Of a DNA stretch of 64,000 bases, positions 34,440 to 45,601 are shown in pieces (positions within the stretch are counted from its first letter, which is position 1; every line of letters begins with the position of its first letter). The translations under genes were made by a program, and so were the position numbers. A model generated the notes under the pieces. That model searched no databases, was not told the origin of the DNA, and saw only the letters and a program-made list of their open reading frames with translations. The DNA comes from Hofstenia miamia (lineage: Eukaryota > Xenacoelomorpha > Acoela), in assembly GCA_004352715.1 (NCBI GenBank), contig SCFE01000010.1, forward strand, positions 1,432,321 to 1,496,320, given 5' to 3'.

Positions 34440-35215
34440 TCCATCCAGTTTACTGATGATAAAATTTCCGAAATTGTAATTTGTTTGTATCACAAATACT
34501 TCGACGCAATATGTAAGAATTTGATTGTGGTTTATATTTTGTTGACCGCATTATTATTGATTGGTGGAGACATCCTCCTATGCTTGGCAGGGGACAAACT
34601 TCCTTAAAGGTGGCTTGATTCGATTTAAAAATTTTGTCAAATGTTTTGCCAAGGTGGTTTGGGAATTTAACCATTTGGTGTATGTGAAATTCTGTGAGTA
34701 AAAAGTTATTATTTAGGGCAATAAAATCTCCAGTGATAACTATCATATGATTTGGATAGTCAATTTCAAATGACTTAGCTGCTAATCAAAGGTATTTTGT
34801 CAATTTTTTGTTTTCGGCATTACTCCAATACGGATGATAGATCACTCCAATGATGTATCCACTAATGCCAAGAGGTGAGCAAGAGGCAGACAATTTAATC
34901 CATAAGGCTTCTATTCCTAAAAATTCATCACTTTTTACCAAAGAAGATATAAAACGCAAATACGGAATGCCACAAAGAATCGGAATCATTACTCCTCCTC
35001 CATGTGAGACAATTCTGTCTAAACGCTCAATATTATAATTATCCAACTGAAAACTTCAATCTGAAATTAGATTTGATAGATGTGTTTCAGCAATAGCACT
35101 AACTCCACTAGATTTTAAGAAACAAATGAAAAAAGTTCATCCATTTTATGCTTTAGTGATTCTACATTGCTAAAGAACACAGATGGTATCAGTGGAAATT
35201 CCTATTTATGTAGTC
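34440..35215 (-). pseudogene. LINE AP-type endonuclease, broken
   Basis: The start is near IPSVFFSNVESLKHKMDEL (about 35190), then RLDRIVSHGGGVMI and ALWIKL...IIGVIYHPYW (35046-34786). After a shift it reads VITGDF, HQMVKFPNH and LPSIGGCLHQSI (34746-34450), where active enzymes have GDFN and SDH. The catalytic GDFN is altered to GDFI and the SDH-like block is degraded. Confidence 0.8.
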
Positions 35216-35315
35216 AATCTACAATAACCAAGCTGTCATTTTTGTAGAGCTTAAGATTTCTAATTTTTAATTCAGACTTATCAATTCCTGCTTTTATCAT
35301 TTCGTAAAGTCTCTT

Positions 35316-35762
35316 TCAAATTTTTTTCTCAATTAAACGATCTTCCTCTGATAGATCACTTGAGATAAAAACTTTTCTATTATATGTTTTTAGTTTTGCC
35401 ACGCTTGCCATGACTGTTCTTACTGTCCACTCTGCGTTAAACTTGACAATGAGATTTCTAGGTCTATTACTGCTTTTGCTGTATTTTCCAATTCTAAAAA
35501 CATTACATGGTTGATCTTTTACATTTAAATATTTTAACATGTCATATACTAATTCTATTTCACACTTCAACCTATCTTCATAATTTCCTGAAACCTCGGG
35601 CATGCCATTAATGCCTAATTTTAAACGAAATGACGTGTCACTTACTGCTTTTAGCATTGAAGATGAAGAGGCTTGTTCATTGTTGCGTTCAACGAGTGTA
35701 CTCAATTCCTCTTCTGCTCTAATTTTTAATTTCTTATGCTCTTCTTCAACATAACGATACAA
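35316..35762 (-). pseudogene. LINE ORF1, coiled-coil and RNA-binding part
   Basis: An acidic/basic helical segment (EEEHKKLKIRAEEELSTL) is followed by a stretch with FRIGKYSKSSNRPRNLIVKF and VFISSDLSEEDR, the arrangement seen in ORF1 proteins of CR1-group LINEs (RxGK, RPR-hydrophobic strand, DL-xxxR). The frame opens at a TTG, not a true start. The real protein continues from the PHD part, one frame off. Confidence 0.75.
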
Positions 35763-35767
35763 AGACT

Positions 35768-35992
35768 TTATACGAATTTCTTCCTTTCATCCTTCAAAGA
35801 ACAGTCATTACATATTGTAATGAGATTGTCAGAATAACGTACGAATGCGTCCAATGCAGTTTTGGAAAAGCCAGCACATTCCTTTAAATGGTAATTTGAT
35901 TTGCAACATATGCACATGAAGACATTTGCATTGCACATCATATGATTGCATGACTTACAAACTATATCAGATTGCATTATTATGTATGCCAT
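35768..35992 (-). pseudogene. LINE ORF1 N-terminus with PHD finger
   Basis: Starts at ATG (35990-35992). Residues C12, C15, C27, C30, H35, C39, C61 and C64 give the C4-H-C3 pattern of a PHD zinc finger. Some CR1-type LINE ORF1 proteins are known to carry PHD fingers. The frame ends at a stop right after the finger; a one-base indel near 35785 separates it from the rest of ORF1. Confidence 0.75.
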
Positions 35993-36189
35993 AAAAATGT
36001 GTGTTGTGCTAATAATTTTAATCTTTTCAATTTAGTTAGAGCCTACATATATTCCGAACAACTTTCAACTGGATATTGCTTACGTTAACGATGAAAATTT
36101 ATATAAAATACGTGTATTTACACTTATTGGTAATTATGATCATAAAATTCTATTTCTGCTACCTAAAAAACATGTAAAAATAAAACTAG

Positions 36190-37533
36190 AGTAAGTTATT
36201 GCACATGACAGGTAGCAACTTCTGTGAATAGTATTGATTTTAATGAAGCTTTTTCTAGTATAGACTGGGAACTTATTCAAAGTGACTTACTTCTAGATAA
36301 CAAGGTTGTGTGTACAGAATCATACATACAGTTTGTAATTGATACTATTGTTCCTAAATGAAAAATTAAGAATACGGACAGAAAATTGTCTTAGAAAGAA
36401 AGCTTGTGCAATCAAAAATCAGGATAAACATAAAAGAAATATGGTTCAGAAACATATTAACAAGATACTGTATTGGCATAGAAAAAATGAAATAAGTCAA
36501 ATGTCTATTCATGATATTTTTGATCAAATTGACAGCAAAATGAAAAAAAATTACAAAGGTTTTGTAATAAATAAGGAACGAGCAAATGCCCTTAATAGGT
36601 TTTTTACCCGGTTTAATGAGCATGTTGGAAAGGATGCCTTAGACACTGACTTTGATCATTTACTTGAAACAGATAATTTTCCTATTGTTGTGCCGTCAGA
36701 TGTCAAACTAATTTTTAAAAATGTTAATCCAAAGAAATCTTCTGGTGATAGTAAAGTTCCTGCTTGGATAATTCATGATTGTGCAGATCAATTGTCCAAA
36801 CCTTTTGCAAATTTGTTTGCTCTGAGTTTTGAAGAACAATTGTATCTTCGTGGAAGACTGGTGTGGTTTCTGTAATTCCTAAAAAATTGATTCATCCATT
36901 GAAAACAGGCAATCTCTTAGACCGGTTGTTGTAACTTCTATTGCAGCGAGATGTCTTGATAGAACTGCGCTGAAGTACCTAATTTAGATGATTAGTGATG
37001 TTGACGACGTTAAACAGTTTGCCTACAAAAAGAGGATGTCGAATGTTGATGCGGTACTTTGGTTGAATCACCAAATACTTAAAAACCTTGATAGCGGTAA
37101 ATGTATTATTAGATGTTTGTCGACTTTTCTTCAGCCTTCAATACTATTTTACAAAATGTTCTTTTAAATAAAATTAGTAAAGTTACAGTTGGGAATTACA
37201 AATGTATTACAAAGTGGCTCTGTATTTATGTGAATGGGTTTAAACAATGTGTGAAACACGGCAAAATCTGATCAGAATATGCCAATACTTGGTAGGGATA
37301 CCACAGGTTGGGCCTGTGAGTGGCCCTCTTTTTTTTTACATATAGCACGAATTCTATAAAGGCCAAATATTGTGATTTGGATAAATACTCAGATAATACT
37401 AAAATCCATTCACAATATAAATGATTTTGAATTATACAAAACTGATATTGCTGCAATTGAAGATTTTTATAAAAGTCAACTTAATTTTTAATGTTGGAAA
37501 ATGCAAATAATTATTTTTTAAAATAAGATGTTC
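36190..37533 (+). pseudogene. LINE ORF2 fossil (family F), copy A
   Basis: Starts in the linker (NEAFSSIDWELIQ near 36250), then an open stretch 36339-36875 with ALNRFFTRFNEHV and NPKKSSGDSKVPAWI (RT fingers). After a frameshift it reads WKTGVVSVIPKK, QSLRPVVVTSIAARCLDRTAL, VDAVLWLNHQILKNLDSGK and a degenerate GIPQVGPVSGPLFF. The active-site box reads KYSDNT where YADDT is expected, so the RT is dead. No endonuclease part precedes it. Confidence 0.8.
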
Positions 37534-38163
37534 TAAGAGCACATCAGGTAAGCACTGGCTACCAGCCACACAGCTGTTTGAATGGTGAACAAATTAATGT
37601 TGGTGCAAAGCCATTATGAAGCTCCCGTTAAATTAAGTCATGGACCACTGTCTCAAATACCCTAGTGCTCGAACATTTAGCTTTCCATGACAATTAATAA
37701 AATAACCTGACAAAGAAAAGCAAAGTAAATCCAATGAATTTAAGTCATCACCAAAAAAATAAATTGCACCACTTTAATACTTGAAAATATTAAACATTCA
37801 AATATTTGGCTAGTGTAGCATCATCCAAAATAAAACAGAAATAAGCTGCAAACGTCGCAGAAGATACTAAGATCGAAAAGAAGTGATTAAAAAATATTAT
37901 GATTAGATCAAGTGTGATTATTTCAGTTTGATTTGTATATTGCAACCAAGAAAATACCATGTGTCAAAAAAGAGATAATTGTATCTGTTGATAAAAACAT
38001 TGTCAACCAAATGTTGCTTACATTGTTTTTAGCTTCAATCTTGGTGTAACATCCTCCACCTGGCCTAATTGTACAGTGTATTATCGTTAATAACTATCAC
38101 TCAGTAAATGGTGGGTGAGGATTTACTGATTTAGTAAACCATCAGACGTTTCTCCTCTGTTTA
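37534..38163. other. Sequence between duplicated LINE copies
   Basis: 630 bases not found in the second copy. No coding or repeat structure was recognised. It is probably the alternative continuation of one haplotype at this locus. Confidence 0.5.
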
Positions 38164-38164
38164 N
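38164..38164. other. Single-N contig join
   Basis: The base just before the second copy of the 859-base duplicated block. Confidence 0.95.
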
Positions 38165-39740
38165 AATTTTCCTATTGTTGTGCCGTCAGATGTCAAACTA
38201 ATTTTTAAAAATGTTAATCCAAAGAAATCTTCTGGTGATAGTAAAGTTCCTGCTTGGATAATTCATTATTGTGCAGATCAATTGTCCAAACCTTTTGCAA
38301 ATTTGTTTGCTCTGAGTTTTGAAGAACAATTGTATCTTCGTGGAAGACTGGTGTGGTTTCTGTAATTCCTAAAAAATTGATTCATCCATTGAAAACAGGC
38401 AATCTCTTAGACCGGTTGTTGTAACTTCTATTGCAGCGAGATGTCTTGATAGAACTGCGCTGAAGTACCTAATTTAGATGATTAGTGATGTTGACGACGT
38501 TAAACAGTTTGCCTACAAAAAGAGGATGTCGAATGTTGATGCGGTACTTTGGTTGAATCACCAAATACTTAAAAACCTTGATAGCGGTAAATGTATTATT
38601 AGATGTTTGTCGACTTTTCTTCAGCCTTCAATACTATTTTACAAAATGTTCTTTTAAATAAAATTAGTAAAGTTACAGTTGGGAATTACAAATGTATTAC
38701 AAAGTGGCTCTGTATTTATGTGAATGGGTTTAAACAATGTGTGAAACACGGCAAAATCTGATCAGAATATGCCAATACTTGGTAGGGATACCACAGGTTG
38801 GGCCTGTGAGTGGCCCTCTTTTTTTTTACATATAGCACGAATTCTATAAAGGCCAAATATTGTGATTTGGATAAATACTCAGATAATACTAAAATCCATT
38901 CACAATATAAATGATTTTGAATTATACAAAACTGATATTGCTGCAATTGAAGATTTTTATAAAAGTCAACTTAATTTTTAATGTTGGAAAATGCAAATAA
39001 TTATTTTTTAAAATAAGATGTTCAAGTGAGTGAGATTGCGGATGAAGCTATTACCATCATGAATAAAAGCATAAGAAAGGTAAAAAAATTCAAAATACCT
39101 GGGTTTGCATTTTATGATCATTTAAAATGGAACGAGCAGGTTAATATAATGATCAAAAAGATTAATTATTCGATAAGACTATTTCTTTCTGGTATAAAAA
39201 TCTTGATTATCCCAGACAAGTTATTCTATTTAAATCTTTCGTCTTGCCTCACTACATGCATGGTGAAATAGTTTTTTTGATTTTCTTTAAGTGAAAAACA
39301 AAAAACCAAATTGCGAAAACCTCTTAAATATTTCAATAAAGTTTCACCAGCGTCACATTTTACCAAACAAAGGATGGTATCAATTGTAGATGATTATTTT
39401 TAAAAAGCAGTTTTTCAAGTTTGTTTAGAAAGTTATTAATAATTTTGATCATCCGCTTCACTCTGAAATTATGAGCTCTAAAAGCTTACTTGATGGTACC
39501 CGGTCTACTTTTCGATCTAATCGTTTCAGAACAACTCACTTTCAAAAATCATTTTTACCAATGTCTGTAAATTATCTTATAAATGGCGACTTACTAAAAT
39601 ATATTAAAAAGGATATTTACTAACACTACTATCGATGTAAAGCATTTTGGGTTTCTGTGCTTATTTATATTTTAGCTTTTTTTTTCTTTGCATTTGTGTT
39701 ATTTTGCAAATAAATGTACAGGAAATAAAGAAATTATTTA
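38165..39740 (+). pseudogene. LINE ORF2 fossil (family F), copy B with C-terminus
   Basis: 38165-39023 repeats 36675-37533 with one base difference (near 36769/38259). The sequence then continues into the real C-terminal part: LKWNEQVNIMIKKINYSIRL (39026-39271 frame) and, after breaks, TRSTFRSNRFRTTHFQKSF near 39500. A TAT-rich end follows by about 39740. Only this copy restores the expected order of LINE domains. Confidence 0.8.
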
Positions 39741-39849
39741 TATATTTATTATTTATTCATAAGTGCCTTTGTCTACCACTAAGTAGCTTGCAAAAATATC
39801 ACATTTCATTTTCCATCAAAAGCATTAGGATAATTTCTTCTTTATAAAA

Positions 39850-40289
39850 GGTGACTTAGTTTATTGCAATGACATTAATGGCTTGATGGAATCACTCAGC
39901 ATTAGTTACAATTCACACCCGTGGAGGCTCTTCATAGACTCCCCCAAGACTCTTAAAGTGGTTCTGCTACAAAGTGATAATGCTTTACTGTCTATACCAG
40001 TTGGCCATGCTATTCAAATGAAAGAGACTTATTAAAATTTATAGCAGCTTCTGGGATACATTCACTATGATGAACATTGTTGGCAGTTATGTGATAATTT
40101 AAATGTGGTTGCTCTTTGGCTTGGTCTAAAAAATTGTTACACAAAGCATTGTTGTTTTTGTATGAATGGGAAATCCACAATAGAAAATCATATTTCATTA
40201 AGAAAAGCTAGACACTGAAATCTCCGGAACCCAGTAAGAAGAATGTATTTGTAGATTTTGTTGCCACGCCTTCATATCATCAAGCTAGG
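39850..40289 (+). pseudogene. Fragment of unnamed repeat-borne protein (WRLFID family)
   Basis: The plus strand reads GDLVYCNDINGLMESL, HPWRLFIDSPKTLKVVLL and PVGHAIQMKETY up to a stop near 40032. In another frame it reads YIHYDEHCWQLC, LNVVALWLGLKNCYTKHCCF and finally LPRLHIIKLGL. I recall this motif series (WRLFIDSSK, YDExxW, GLQxGxTKxxCFxC, LPPLHIKLGL) from many unannotated multi-copy genes in invertebrate genomes, but I know no function or domain name. The copy is broken and truncated at HIIKLGL. Confidence 0.55.
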
Positions 40290-42025
40290 GCTCCATGTCA
40301 ACAATGAGACAATTCTGTCTCAGGAGGGCACAATAACACACCCAGATCCCTTAGCTATGCCAATGTTCGCAATATCTGGAATGGCGATCATTAAGAAGAG
40401 CAGTGGCGTACGAGGGGGGACATGGTGGAATTTCCCTCCTCCCGTCAGGTTTCTAAATTTGATTTTGACTGGATAAATCAAAAAAAAATTTCGTAAAAAT
40501 TGAAAAATTTAAAATCTAGGATCGTCTACTTTCTCAATATTTTAAAAAAATTTCTCTGGGCTTTGCTCCGCATTGGGTAATGAAGATAGTGTCCCCCGTC
40601 AGAAAATCCTGCGTATGCCCCTGAAGAAGAGCCAAGTTGGGCGATGTACTCAAGTCTGGATTGCAGATGACCAGACAGAGTGTGGGAGAATCAATGCCCT
40701 GCGTAAATGGTGGCTGAAAATTGAAGCCATTGGTTCAATGCACGATTACTTCCCAAATGCAATGAAAACAAAACTTCTCGTGAAGCCAGAATGGCTGAAT
40801 GATGCTAGTGTTCTTTTTGAAGGGATAAATATCGAAATAATCATTGAAGGGACACGATTACTTGGGTCAGTGATTGGTAGTGAACATTTGACGACGCAAT
40901 ATATCAGAAAACTGGTGACCAAATGGTGTACAAAACTTAGGCGACTAATTGAAGTAGCCGAAAAATAGCTCCATGCTGCGCTAGCCTGCATAATAAAGAG
41001 CTCATGAAACCTCTGCAAGACCACATTGACGCAATGGGATCCATTCTGTAGAGAAGGAGCAGGTCTCATTCGCGCTGATCCACAATACAAAGTCTCAAAG
41101 GCTATATGTTCTTCTCTCGTTGATGCCATAAGAATGAATAGTGAAGAAGACATTGAACAAATAACAAGCCATCAACAGTGAATAAAGATCAAAAGAATAC
41201 AAGCCAAGATTGCTAAAATGCGACAGGACAAGAAGATACAAGAAACAGAATGAGTCTCGAGTTAAGAAGATCTTTTGACCTAGCAAAAGTGATGGAAGCT
41301 TCCTCATGGCTGACTTGTCTGCCAATCGAATCAGAAGGTAGCTATCTTCCAAAACGCCACTTCCGAAATGCACTATGCCTTTGATATGGGATAACACCCG
41401 AACATATGCCATCAAAATGTCAAACATGCTCTGTCATGCCCAAAAGGAGGATTCCCAATTATGTGTCACAATGAAGTCAGGGACCTCCTTGCATCAGTCT
41501 TGACTGAAATGTGACATGACGTGGCTATCAAAACCCAACTTATCCCAGTGGACAGGCCTATGCCGAGTAGAACCAATGCTCAAGATGGTGCCCGTCTTGA
41601 CATTGCAGTGAGCTGAGTGTGGGGCAGCAGATTTGAGCGCACGATGTTCGATGTCAGCATATTTAATCCATTTTGCAAAATAAACAGTGGAGACATTGAA
41701 GCATTCTACAAGAAGCATGAAAATAGGAAGAAACGGAAATATCAGGCTAGAGTTTGCGAGTTGAAAGCATAATCATTCTGCTCTATTGTAATTGCTTCCT
41801 CAGGAGGACATGCACCCTCTAAACAAGCTCGCGTGAAAAGATTAGCCACTGTCCTCTCAGACAAATTGGAAATACCAACTCTCACCACCACCAATTGGCT
41901 GAGGAGGAGGATTGCATTCGCCATGATCAGATCATCTCTCATAGGCCTCAGAGGAGCAAGATCAAAATGTCACACGTCAGCCAGATCTTGGGATCCATAT
42001 GAAATCGCTTCATCTGAAAACTAAA
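40290..42025 (+). pseudogene. Retroelement RT with C-terminal domain, broken
   Basis: RT motif B is present (LSQEGTITHPDPLAMPMFAI, normally EGTTQGDPLAM), and after a MITE the palm box QVWIADDQTECG. Then come RKWWLKIEAIGSMHDYFPNA, KTKLLVKPEW and IIEGTRLLGSVIGSE. Downstream frames give LDIAVSGVWGSRFERTMFDV, NPFCKINSGDIEAFYKKHE and RKKRKYQARVCELKH, a conserved C-terminal region of this RT type that resembles a nuclease fold (LDI...FDV acidic residues), and finally WLRRRIAFAMIRSSL. The clade is uncertain. Stops and shifts break it from 40968 on. Confidence 0.7.
40401..40623. mobile_element. hAT-type MITE with 8-bp target duplication
   Basis: Starts CAGTGGCGTACGAGGGGG and ends with the inverse of CAGGGGCATACGCAGGAT. 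It is flanked by AAGAAGAG at 40393-40400 and again at 40624-40631. Removing the element plus one duplication (231 bases, 77 codons) restores the RT reading frame across the site (IIKKSQVGRCTQVW). It is 223 bases long with no open frame. Confidence 0.9.
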
Positions 42026-42639
42026 AATCGCACTATAAAATATAAAAGAAATGGATAAAGTTTAAACAGCTGTTCGTTGATGATAATTCTGAGAATGATT
42101 TGGCCTCTAGTTGATTTTTGAAATTATCAAAAATCAAAAAAGAAAATTATGAATCTGAATGCTTGATGCAAATTAAAAAGCATAGAAGGCGCATAGGAAT
42201 AGAAGACAGCGAAGAAGGGCCTGAAAAGGAATTTCTATCTTCTGTTAAAGGATCATGTTGTGATGGCAATTCAGAAGAATTACAGAAAAGCACAGAATGT
42301 GCACGTCGTAGACTTGAGGTAGTAATGATCAGCCTCAATGTACATATTGAATGTTTACTGTACTATCATGTTTTCCAAATTGTTTTCTAGCATGTGTATT
42401 TATTTGGTAATATTTTGTTTATATTTTTTAATGATAAAATTTCATTTAATTTTATAGACTTTGGCAAGTGTATATGCACATATTTCTGCAAACACCGCAT
42501 CTAGTATTCTAAAATGTGCTGTCACTAGTTTGGATGCATACATAGTATTCTGATCAAATTTTTGCCATTAGGCAGACAAATTTTTCAAAATTTGGTTATG
42601 CCATAAACTTTTCACACCCCCCGGTAACTGCTTATTTGG
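42026..42639. other. AT-rich spacer
   Basis: Holds a Glu/Lys-rich open stretch (42118-42390) without recognisable domains, which I do not call as a gene. Confidence 0.4.
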
Positions 42640-43870
42640 TCTGCACTTTTGTCTGAGAAGCCCAGAATTTTAATTTTCAATCAAAAAGGGACTGCACGAT
42701 TTGTTCTTTAAAAATTTAATAGATTTGGTAATTTCAAACTTAGTCACGAATCGGAAAGAGAGACACTGTGCTATGGGTTGAATTCCATTAATGTTAAAGG
42801 GAGCATTTATACAATTACGATTGCCTAAGTTTCACAAAACTTCATTAAATATGTTACTCATGTCCTTATTATTAGTTTTTACTATTCCTTTATAATATAT
42901 TTTTTTAATATTTCTACTTTTACTTGTTTGCCATTTACATTTTTGGGAAGAAATAGTTTGGTATTTAAAACGAAAATATTTATTATAGGCTTTTTGTGTG
43001 TAAATACGTCAATTATTATTGAAATTATAATTGTTTGCGGTTTGAGAATTTTGTAATTTCCTCCATTTAGATTTCTTTTGTTCAATTAACTCTAAGCATT
43101 TTACATCAATCCATGGCATTGAAACTTATTGGACACATTATCATGTTTTTTCATAGTAAAAATTTTCCTTCCGGGGCGAGGAATGTCTAAATAGAATAAA
43201 AGAATTTTGCTAGTTGTTGAAAATTTCATTTGGTGTTTGTGAGTAGAACTATTCAAATTTTCGGTTTTTAAATTATTTATAAGTTTTAAGACATTTTCTT
43301 CTAATTTTTCTCTTATTTCTATCCAAGATCTAGATGAATAGTTAAATTTTTGCTTATTACAATAATCTATTGTATGGCAATAGTCAGCATAAGGAGTTCA
43401 GAGTAAATGTATTTGGATAAAAATTCATTTTCTGAAACCATAAAATAATCAATCAAGGTTTGGTTATTTGCAGAAATTCTGGATGGAATGCATTGATTTA
43501 TTAGTGAAATGTTGAAAGTTGAAAGGAAATTTTGTAGCTTAGCTTCTCAGTAATATTCAAATTCCTTCACCTATTAACATTATATTTGTGTTATGACTTA
43601 AGTCTGTCATGATTTTATTTTTAATTTGTGCAAAAAAGTTGTTCGGAAAAGTTTTTTGGACAATAGGATACTTGCAGAAGCTGCCTACTATTACAATTAA
43701 GCGGGTTTTTGATGTCCACCCAGAGACTTTCACATGAGATATTGTTTGAAACGTTATTATTAAGTCTAGGTTTTTGTTTTTATCAATTATGAACATATCA
43801 TCTCCTTCTTTTGTTTTATTGTAATGTCAAATTTGAATTCTATCTGCTCTAAGTAGTTTAAATTAATGAT
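42640..43870 (-). pseudogene. LINE endonuclease and linker fossil (family H)
   Basis: The minus strand reads ISHVKVSGWTSKTRLIVIVG and FFAQIKNKIMTDLSHNTNIM, followed by LIGEGI where GDFN is expected. Then, frame by frame, it gives IPSRIS-like, YADYCHTIDYCNKQKF, the linker MEEITKFSNRK region and, near 42700, FVTKFEITKSIKFLKNKS (the start of RT fingers). It is a different family from 32880-35992 and has many shifts. Confidence 0.65.
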
Positions 43871-44234
43871 GATCAATTGACTAAGAAGAATTTTCATAAA
43901 CTTTAAAAAGAAATTAATTCCTTTCCATAGTAATATACCAATCTAAAGAATGTTGGCAATGACTTTACAGTTAAATATTATGGTGGTGTAAATCATTCCA
44001 CTGTTCATTTGCCCAATTTAAAATGAATTTTTAATGAAATTATTTCTAAGTTAATTTTTCGGCTTTTGCTGGCTTGGAATTGAATTTTGAATATCTCTAT
44101 AACGGCAATCCAGAAGGTCCATACAAAAAGCCACATGTTAAAACTTATGCATTTATAATAGATTAGGGATTGTATAGTGCTTAAAGACCACGGGATGTAA
44201 AGCCAAAATAACTTAAAAATGCAAATTGTTTCTT

Positions 44235-44261
44235 TATATATATATATATATATATATATAA
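44235..44261. repeat. TA microsatellite
   Basis: TA run just left of the inverted-repeat unit. Confidence 0.95.
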
Positions 44262-44274
44262 TGAAAAATCAGCG

Positions 44275-44503
44275 AAAATTTTAATTGAAATTACTTTCGG
44301 TACTTACTGTACCATTGCCAGTAAAAAACAAAATTAATTTGTGGTACAAATATAAATTTACAAATCATAAAGTAAATGAGGAGTTTGATGACATTTTGTA
44401 TTTAAATTATTTTTCTCTTTCTTAATATTCTTACCACCAATTTATTTTGTTTTTGACTGACGATGGTACAGTAAGTACCGAAAGTACCTTTAATTAAAGT
44501 TTT
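44275..44503. mobile_element. Inverted-repeat terminus of a Penelope-like element
   Basis: Two arms of about 70 bases (44275-44344 and 44434-44503) are inverse copies with a few mismatches; both carry the GGTACTTACTGTACC-type block. The right arm includes CTGACGA (44457-44463), a GGTAC/GTACC hairpin and GAAA. A Penelope N-terminal coding piece begins about 40 bases downstream, so this is probably the element's 5' terminal region. Confidence 0.55.
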
Positions 44504-44539
44504 GGTTGTTTTGTCATAAAATGATAAAGAAGCTTAGTA

Positions 44540-44800
44540 TTAAAGCAACAAATACTATTACAACATGTCTAAGCAATGAAGATCTTACATTATACAAATA
44601 AACTTGTTCTATGTGTTCGAAATTTGAGAAAGAAAAACTAAAATTTCAATTTATTCAGGAGTGCATTAAATATGAAGTAATACCAAAATTTCTCAAGATC
44701 AAAATACCAGCACATTTAAAAGATCATGTTGATTCATTTAAACAATCACAATTGAAATCATTGCACCGTATTCAGATAGGAAAAATGTTAGAAATCTGAA
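44540..44800 (+). pseudogene. Penelope-like element, N-terminal coding piece
   Basis: Reads FEKEKLKFQFIQECIKYEVI, PKFLKIKIP and FKQSQLKSLHRIQI. The KLKxxxxFLxxCxxxxxIPKFLxxxxP layout is that of the N-terminal region of Penelope-like proteins. A stop lies at 44797-44799 and no RT core follows directly. Confidence 0.5.
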
Positions 44801-45601
44801 AGATTTTATGATTCACGTATATCAACTTTAACAAAGGAACACAAAAAATTTTCAAGTGTGGGAAATGTGCGTATGCAATAGCAATGACTGTATGTATTTG
44901 GAAACGAGCATATTTTTTTCTGATAATTGTATTTCACTCTACACAGTTTTTCTGAAGGTGGTCAATTCAGACCACTTCAGGCATTTATGGGGATCGAATT
45001 TTCATTCTTTCTAGTGTTAAACTGATTCTGGCTTTAATGAAAGCCACGCATTTTAGAAAAAACACTTCTTCATAAGTAATTGTATATCCAATAAAAATAT
45101 ATGTTACTCAAAATCTCATTGAGAATGAAAATGAGGGGGTCTCGTACTAGTTCTGTACGGGAAAGACTTTTCCAATCCGTTTACCCGTCCGTATCCGCTG
45201 GTACGACTGGGTAAAAACGGGTACCCGCGGATAAACTCGTACCTCACACTCTATCTCGTACTACCTACACAGGTAGGTAGGAATAAGAGACCATTTACCT
45301 ATGACCCTATTAAGCTTATCAACAAATTTAGTAATTATTATGCCACGTTATTGAAAACATTGGTAAACTTATAAATTAATGTGTACTTTTATTCCTGTTT
45401 ATGCAAATTATGCAAATAATATTAAGGTTCTCCTATTCCCCTAAACTTACCCTACCCATCATTTTTACAGCTCAATTTTTGATAGTAATTTGCAGAATGT
45501 CCCACGATTTCAGAGTTTTGCTTAGTAAACGAAAATCAAATTGTACTGAAATTGCGCAACATAAGTGTATTGAACGAATGAACGGCGAGAAATAATTGAA
45601 T
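44801..45601. other. Spacer with one GC-rich island
   Basis: A GC-richer stretch at about 45160-45240 with ACCCGTCCGTATCCG and GGTACCCGCGG words resembles a decayed hAT end. No open frame is supported. Confidence 0.35.

Larger units (their letters stand above)
32880..35992 (-). mobile_element. CR1-like LINE, nearly complete but broken
   Basis: On the minus strand the expected order is present: PHD-finger ORF1 (35992-35768), ORF1 RNA-binding part (35762-35316), endonuclease (about 35215-34440), linker (34416-34120), RT fingers/palm (33990-33478) and a thumb remnant FKYLGITL near 33080. Every junction is broken by stops or shifts. The ORF1 type and endonuclease fit CR1-group elements. The catalytic YxDD half of the RT is not recognisable. 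Confidence 0.8.

Noticed and set aside
36675-39023. Two separate LINE insertions in tandem
   Set aside because: One mismatch in 859 bases, with copy edges at an N, fits an assembly join far better than two independent fossils.
42118-42390. Glu/Lys-rich 90-codon frame
   Set aside because: No recognised motif. It follows decayed retroelement sequence and is probably chance or a remnant.
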